From the NCBI GenBank assembly GCA_022819805.1, contig JAJEGO010000023.1:1-45487 (forward strand): a DNA stretch of 45,487 bases. Reading direction: 5' to 3'. The notes below the pieces were generated by a model. It ran no database searches. It saw only the letters and a program-made list of their open reading frames with translations, and was not told the origin of the DNA. The DNA comes from Candidatus Dadabacteria bacterium (GTDB taxonomy: Bacteria > Desulfobacterota_D > UBA1144 > Nemesobacterales > Nemesobacteraceae). This document shows positions 40,869-45,487 of this stretch, piece after piece; position 1 is the stretch's first letter, and every line of letters starts with the position of its first letter. Made by a program: the position numbers and the translations under genes.

Positions 40869-42740
40869 TTGCTTGTTATGGTGTCCCTTGCCTTGGTGCT
40901 GGGAGTAATCGGTCAGATGCTCTCCATCAGGACAGGGTTTCCAAGTATCGTATTTTTTCTCATTTTCGGGGTTCTCGTAGGACCGGAATTCTTGTCTCTG
41001 GTTCATCCCTCGGAGTTCGGAGAAGGGCTTGAAGTAATAATAAAGCTCTGTGTAGCGATAGTTCTTTTCGAGGCGGGACTTAACCTGAACAAAGAAGACG
41101 CGCTTAGCCACGGAAACATAATACTGCTGCTGATAACCGTGGGCGGGGTGATTACGATGATAGGCGGAGCGGCCTTCGCGCGCTTTGTGGCCAATCTTTC
41201 CTGGGAAATGGCCTTTGTTTACGGTTCTCTGGTCATAGTAACCGGCCCGACCGTCGTTCAGCCCCTTCTAAGAAGATTCAAGGTCAAGCCCAACCTGAAG
41301 CACATACTTGAGTACGAAGGAGTGCTGATTGATCCCATTGGAGCCCTGATAGCTATTTTTGTAGTTGAGATAGTCCTCATCCAAAGTGCCCATACCGCGT
41401 CCGGACTGGTTCTCGGATTTGGAGGCCACATGATGGAGATAGGTCAGGTAGTGCTTCTTGTCGCCTACAAATTTATAGTAGGAGGGGTTTTGGGTTTTCT
41501 CGGAGGTTACGCGGCGACTTTCGCAGTTAAGAGATTCTATATCTACATGGAGGATTTTGTAGATCTTTTCATGCTTGCCTCCGCGCTTGCCGTCTACGGG
41601 TTTGCCGAGATGCTGGCTCCGGAGGCCGGACTTGTAGCGGCCATCGTCTCCGGGGCTATAATCGGAAACCTGAACATTCCAGAGGAAGAGGAAATGAAGA
41701 AATTCAAGGGTAAGCTTACGATTCTCGTCATTTCCCTGCTCTTCATTTTTCTTGCCGCAAGCCTGGAGCTTGACTACATAAAGGATCTGGGCATCTATGG
41801 CCTTTTGGTCGTATTCGGTCTGCTTTTTGTTGTACGTCCGGTGGAAATATTTCTTCTCTGCGTGCGTTCCAGTCTTTCAATCAGGGAGAAACTGTTTCTC
41901 TCGTTCGTTTCACCAAGAGGAATAATTGCCGCGTCAATAGCTTCGATTATCGCACTGGAACTGCACCAACATGACATTGAAGGGGGCAATACCGTCCAGG
42001 GGCTGGTTTTTCTCACAATAGCAATCTCGGTTCTGCTCCAGGGGGGCGCGGGAGGCTTTGTCTCAAGAGTGCTCGAGGTTAACGATAAAAGAAACAAGGT
42101 GGTGCTGGTAGGAGCTAATAATTTCTCAAGACTTCTGGCAAAACTTCTTGAGAGAACCGGCAAGGAAGTCTGCCTGATAGACACAAACAGAAGGCTTGTG
42201 GAGATTTCCAAGTCAGAGGGACTAACTGCGGTTGAAGGAAACAGTCTGACCGTGGACGGACTTGAGAAAACGGAGATTTCTTCCCCGGATACTCTCATAT
42301 CTCTTACTACGAGCGATCATGTGAATGTTCTTGCATGTCGTCTGGTGAGAATAGATTTCAAGATCAACAGCGTATGCGCACTTATAAACAGAATGGCAAG
42401 TCCTTCTGATATTGAGGATATGGAGAGGTTCAGGGTTCCCCTTGCTTTCGGAAAAAAAATTGACGTAATGGACTTATATTCCAGAATTACTGAGCAGAAA
42501 TATGTCGTTTTCAGGTCCCGGCTCGAGAAAGAAACAATCGATAAAATGGATTTCGATAAATCGCTTACCGAACGCCTGATTCCACTTATCGTGGAGAGGG
42601 AAAGAACTGACGAAGTTTTTGTTTGTCATGAAGGCTTTAACCTCGAAGCGGGCGATATCATATCCATTCTGGATATGGATCCGCTTTTCTCGAGCCCCGA
42701 TATTCTCAGGGATATTAAAAAAGAGCTAATTGAAGTGTAG
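40869..42740 (+). CDS. Cation/proton antiporter with TrkA-N regulatory domain
   Basis: This 623-residue inner-membrane antiporter of the CPA superfamily (NhaP/KefB-like) has about twelve membrane helices over residues 1-390. GPTVVQPLLRRFK and the EYEGVLIDPIGALIAI block, with its conserved acidic residues, mark the exchange site. The cytosolic part (about 408-520) is a TrkA-N nucleotide-binding domain (VVLVGANNFSRLLAKLLE, CLIDTN), followed by about 100 residues that resemble TrkA-C. It probably exports Na+ or K+ in exchange for H+, under nucleotide control. The start is TTG 40869 or ATG 40878. A 6-bp hairpin (40823-40838) lies upstream. Confidence 0.9.
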   Translation: MLVMVSLALVLGVIGQMLSIRTGFPSIVFFLIFGVLVGPEFLSLVHPSEFGEGLEVIIKLCVAIVLFEAGLNLNKEDALSHGNIILLLITVGGVITMIGGAAFARFVANLSWEMAFVYGSLVIVTGPTVVQPLLRRFKVKPNLKHILEYEGVLIDPIGALIAIFVVEIVLIQSAHTASGLVLGFGGHMMEIGQVVLLVAYKFIVGGVLGFLGGYAATFAVKRFYIYMEDFVDLFMLASALAVYGFAEMLAPEAGLVAAIVSGAIIGNLNIPEEEEMKKFKGKLTILVISLLFIFLAASLELDYIKDLGIYGLLVVFGLLFVVRPVEIFLLCVRSSLSIREKLFLSFVSPRGIIAASIASIIALELHQHDIEGGNTVQGLVFLTIAISVLLQGGAGGFVSRVLEVNDKRNKVVLVGANNFSRLLAKLLERTGKEVCLIDTNRRLVEISKSEGLTAVEGNSLTVDGLEKTEISSPDTLISLTTSDHVNVLACRLVRIDFKINSVCALINRMASPSDIEDMERFRVPLAFGKKIDVMDLYSRITEQKYVVFRSRLEKETIDKMDFDKSLTERLIPLIVERERTDEVFVCHEGFNLEAGDIISILDMDPLFSSPDILRDIKKELIEV

Positions 42741-42753
42741 AGGTGAAGAGAAG

Positions 42754-42990
42754 ATGAGTTCCGAGATGAAATCCTTCGAAGACCTGCTTGATGAAATAAA
42801 GAAGATTGTCGATACGCTTGAAGCTGGAAAACTGCCTCTTGATGAGTCAATTGAGAATTTCGAGAGGGGGGCAAGCCTTATAAAGGAATGCTACTTAAAC
42901 CTTGAAAGCGTAAAGAAGAAAATAAGCCTCATAGTGGAGAAAAACGACGGCACTCTCGATCTCGAGGATTTTGGCGACGAAAAGCAGTAA
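42754..42990 (+). CDS. xseB: Exodeoxyribonuclease VII small subunit
   Basis: This 78-residue helical protein fits XseB: FEDLLDEIKKIVDTLEAGKLPLDESI is the family core, followed by the FERGASLIKECYLNLESVKKKI helix. It forms exonuclease VII with several copies per XseA; no xseA lies in the window. The ATG at 42754 has GAGGTGAAG upstream. It sits 13 bases after the antiporter stop and its TAA abuts the ATG of the prenyl synthase, a common xseB-ispA arrangement. Confidence 0.92.
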   Translation: MSSEMKSFEDLLDEIKKIVDTLEAGKLPLDESIENFERGASLIKECYLNLESVKKKISLIVEKNDGTLDLEDFGDEKQ

Positions 42991-43884
42991 ATGAGTTTTG
43001 ATATAAAAAATTATCTCGACAGAAGAAAAGAGATAGTTGACCGTGCTCTGCGGGAATACCTGCCGCCCGACGAGGCCGAAACAAAACTCCACCAGTCAAT
43101 TGTCTACAGCATCCATCCGGGCGGAAAAAGGCTAAGACCCGTTCTCTGCCTTGCCGCCTCGGAACTTATATGCGGAAGCCACAAAAACGCTCTGCCCGCG
43201 GCCTGCGCCATTGAAATGATCCATACCTATTCCATCATTCATGACGACCTGCCCTCAATGGATGACGACGATACCAGAAGAGGGAAACCGGCAAACCACA
43301 GGGTGTTCGGAGAAGCCGTGGCCACGTTAGCGGGAGACGCTCTCTTAACCGATGCTTTCGGTTTGATGACGGAAAAACTCCTCGAGGAAGATGTATCTCC
43401 AGGACTTATATTACGAGTGATTTCAGTTGTTTCGAAGGCAGCCGGATCAAAAGGAATGGTTCTTGGGCAGGCATTTGACCTTGAAATGGATGAGGGTGAA
43501 CATCTCTTAGTTAACGAGATATCGAATACTTACCTAATGAAAACGGCAAAAATGATCGAAGCGTCCGTCCTCAGCGGGGCGATACTCGCAGGAGCGGGAG
43601 AGGGGGAACTTTCAAGACTTAAATCCTATTCGGAAAAAATAGGTATCGCCTTTCAGATAAAAGACGACATTCTGGATGTTATGGGAAATGATGACACAGC
43701 GCAAGAGTCAAGAGAGAGAACCGGAGCGAAAAAACACACCTACGTATCGGTTATGGGAATTCAGAAATCAAAAGCAAAAGTCTCTGAGCTTACAAGCCAA
43801 GCCATAGCCGAGCTTGAGAATTTTCCGGAAAACCCGAATCCCCTAAGAGAAATAGCCATCTGGTTGCGTGAAAGAGAAGAATAA
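42991..43884 (+). CDS. ispA: Polyprenyl diphosphate synthase (farnesyl/geranylgeranyl type)
   Basis: This 297-residue trans-prenyltransferase condenses isopentenyl diphosphate with allylic diphosphates. GGKRLRPVLCL precedes the first aspartate-rich motif DDLPSMDDDDTRRG (DDX4D form), and KDDILDVMGND is the second motif. Two residues inserted in the first motif mark the bacterial short-chain (type II) FPP synthase group, so farnesyl or geranylgeranyl diphosphate is the likely product. The ATG follows the xseB stop with no gap. It overlaps tlyA by 17 bases. The dxs gene that often stands between these two is absent. Confidence 0.93.
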   Translation: MSFDIKNYLDRRKEIVDRALREYLPPDEAETKLHQSIVYSIHPGGKRLRPVLCLAASELICGSHKNALPAACAIEMIHTYSIIHDDLPSMDDDDTRRGKPANHRVFGEAVATLAGDALLTDAFGLMTEKLLEEDVSPGLILRVISVVSKAAGSKGMVLGQAFDLEMDEGEHLLVNEISNTYLMKTAKMIEASVLSGAILAGAGEGELSRLKSYSEKIGIAFQIKDDILDVMGNDDTAQESRERTGAKKHTYVSVMGIQKSKAKVSELTSQAIAELENFPENPNPLREIAIWLREREE

Positions 43885-44635
43885 GACAAGGCTTGACAGC
43901 CTCCTTGTTGAAAAAAATCTGGCCCCAAGCGGAAACCGCGCCCGCGCGCTTATAATGTCGGGGCGGGTTACCGTTGACGGAAAAAAGGTGGAAAAGCCCG
44001 GAACGGCCGTAAAGAAAGATTCCGAAGTTATTGTGGAACAGGATCCCAGGAGATTCGTGAGCAGGGGAGGGCTTAAGCTTGAGGGGGCGATAACGGAGTT
44101 CGACATAGATGTGAGGGGGAAAGTCGCCCTTGATATAGGGGCTTCAACCGGCGGCTTTACGGACTGTCTTCTGCACTTCGGGGCCTCCAGAGTTTACGCA
44201 TTTGACGTCGGTCACGGGCAGATTGACTGGAAACTAAGAAATGATGGACGGGTCATAGTAAGAGAGAAAATAAACTGCAGGTATCTGCAAGCTGGAGACG
44301 TCGGAGAAAAAGTCGAGATAGTGACGATCGATGTTTCCTTTATTTCGCTTACGATGATAGTGGAACCCGCCATCTCCGTACTTGCCGATAACGCAACGCT
44401 GATCGCTCTTATAAAACCCCAGTTCGAGGTAGGAAGAAAGGATGTTGGAGCGAAGGGAATAGTAAAAAACGAGGATAAATTAAAAGAAGCTAACGATAAA
44501 ATAACGTCTTATTTAAGTGAATTAGGATTTAAAATTAAAGGTATAACTGAATCTCCCATAAAAGGATCAGGGGGGAACAGAGAGTTTTTAGTCTGTGCCT
44601 CCTGGACCGCGCCTACTTCTTCCCCCAGTCCTTGA
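43868..44635 (+). CDS. tlyA: TlyA-family rRNA 2'-O-methyltransferase
   Basis: This 255-residue protein has an N-terminal S4 RNA-binding domain ([25 protein letters not shown], about 8-65) and an FtsJ-type methyltransferase domain. SAM motif I is [16 protein letters not shown], and [15 protein letters not shown] and [10 protein letters not shown] follow. TlyA homologues methylate 16S and 23S rRNA and in mycobacteria affect capreomycin sensitivity; older hemolysin labels reflect indirect effects. The start is GTG 43868, inside the prenyl synthase end. Its 3' end overlaps the convergent transaldolase gene by 23 bases. Confidence 0.93.
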   Translation: MKEKNKTRLDSLLVEKNLAPSGNRARALIMSGRVTVDGKKVEKPGTAVKKDSEVIVEQDPRRFVSRGGLKLEGAITEFDIDVRGKVALDIGASTGGFTDCLLHFGASRVYAFDVGHGQIDWKLRNDGRVIVREKINCRYLQAGDVGEKVEIVTIDVSFISLTMIVEPAISVLADNATLIALIKPQFEVGRKDVGAKGIVKNEDKLKEANDKITSYLSELGFKIKGITESPIKGSGGNREFLVCASWTAPTSSPSP

Positions 44636-45257
44636 GAAACCTCTCGAGTCCTATGTCGGTAAGAGGATGCTTGAACAGCTGGGTAAACACCCTGTAGGGA
44701 AAAGTGGCGACGTCGGCTCCCATCTTGGCCGCTTCCACTATGTGCATGGGATGTCTTACGCTTGCTACCAGTATTTCGGTTTCGTAGGCGTAGTGCGCGT
44801 AGACCTCGCAGATATCAAGCACAAGGTCCATTCCGCTTGACGATACGTCGTCAAGCCTTCCCACGAAGGGGCTTACGTAAGCAGCTCCCGCCTTTGCGGC
44901 TAAAAGCGCCTGGGAAGGAGAAAAAACAAGGGTTACGTTGACGTTTATCCCCTCGTCGGAGAGGGTTTTCGTGGCTTTTACGCCATCTTCGGTCATGGGG
45001 AGTTTGACTACTATATTCTCATCTATTCCCGCCAGTTTTCTCCCTTCCGAAATCATCTGGGAGTATTCGGTGCTGAGCACCTCCGCACTCACCGGGCCCT
45101 TTACTATATCGCATATCTCCTTGACCAGATCCTCGAAGCTCTCCTGGCTTCCTTCCTTGGATACAAGTGAAGGATTTGTGGTCACCCCGTCCACTATTCC
45201 AAAGGCCGCGGCACTTTTGATTTCCTCTAAGTTAGCGGAATCTATAAAGAATTTCAT
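44613..45257 (-). CDS. Transaldolase / fructose-6-phosphate aldolase family (TalC type)
   Basis: This 214-residue TIM-barrel class I aldolase has [13 protein letters not shown] and GVTTNPSLV near the start, and K85 in [10 protein letters not shown] as the Schiff-base lysine. [26 protein letters not shown] completes the core. The short length marks the TalC/FSA group, used either as transaldolase in the pentose phosphate pathway or as fructose-6-phosphate aldolase; transaldolase is more common in such genomes. A separate longer transaldolase is not seen in the window. The ATG at 45257 follows GAAGGAGAAAG at good spacing. Confidence 0.93.
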   Translation of the reverse strand: MKFFIDSANLEEIKSAAAFGIVDGVTTNPSLVSKEGSQESFEDLVKEICDIVKGPVSAEVLSTEYSQMISEGRKLAGIDENIVVKLPMTEDGVKATKTLSDEGINVNVTLVFSPSQALLAAKAGAAYVSPFVGRLDDVSSSGMDLVLDICEVYAHYAYETEILVASVRHPMHIVEAAKMGADVATFPYRVFTQLFKHPLTDIGLERFLKDWGKK

Positions 45258-45487
45258 TGTTTCTTTCTCCTTCAGGGAATACCGTTTAACCCATTATAAT
45301 AGGTGGTTTGAATAATTTTTCAAAAAGATTCTGCACCTTGATACCAACGGACAGAATGAAAACCTTCGGGCGGCGAAGGATATTGTTTTATAGGATTCAG
45401 TCACTACGAGTCGGCATAAACTTAAGAGTTTAGGGTTTTGTTAACCAGGGAAAGCCAAGAAGTCTTTACAGAGGGACTCAAAGACCT

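Overview
The window reads as one contiguous bacterial chromosome segment that is gene-dense, close to balanced in G and C, and Gram-negative in character. A TonB-dependent outer-membrane receptor, a Complex I subunit, MEP-pathway IspG, the glutamyl-tRNA route to haem (HemA, HemC), ATP-dependent PEP carboxykinase and an SCP2-like thiolase all fit this. The mixture recalls uncultured deltaproteobacterial or Dadabacteria-like lineages, but no 16S rRNA or other decisive marker is present, so that placement is a weak inference.

Layout. 88-2331: nth, then a small gene whose 3' end is interrupted by a 1.3-kb element carrying tnpB. 2419-6000: two paralogous alpha/beta hydrolases and pckA. 6100-12136: two paralogous MFS carriers flanking tRNA-Glu and tRNA-Lys, the second leading a tightly overlapping operon (trmI, rsmG, mtnP-type phosphorylase, PfkB kinase). 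12144-14985, minus strand: DUF59 protein, Mrp, a DnaJ-like co-chaperone and a DUF1844 protein. 15213-20768: ispG, proS, TonB-dependent receptor. 20776-24713, minus: clpB and a thiolase. 24898-26139: a nitroreductase-family protein and a small protein, closed by a strong terminator. 26314-30330: a DUF4143 ATPase with tandem repeats upstream, then a 2.6-kb IS1595-family transposon with passenger genes. 30400-32137, minus: hflX with a probable one-base frameshift near its start. 32291-36578: hypothetical proteins, radical SAM, LLM oxidoreductase, a lone nuoM. 36630-40403: two PTPS-family proteins, an SDR, hemA and hemC. 40639-45257: initiator tRNA, cation/proton antiporter, xseB, a prenyl diphosphate synthase, tlyA and, convergent, a TalC-type transaldolase. 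The last 230 bases (45258-45487) hold no gene I can support.

The most striking result is a pair of related mobile elements. The IS1595 element at 27702-30322 has terminal inverted repeats beginning GGGAATTATA and a perfect 8-bp target duplication (AATGGAAA). The tnpB gene at 1041-2273 lies in a 1296-bp unit with 24-bp inverted repeats that begin with the same ten bases (18 of 24 positions shared with the IS1595 ends at best) and also has a perfect 8-bp duplication (AAAACCCC). That unit has no transposase. The simplest reading is a TnpB RNA-guided nuclease gene packaged as a non-autonomous IS1595-type transposon and moved in trans by an IS1595 transposase, not as an IS200/IS605 or IS607 element. 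The IS1595 element also carries a minus-strand cassette of small unknown proteins and what looks like the 3' end of a group II intron.
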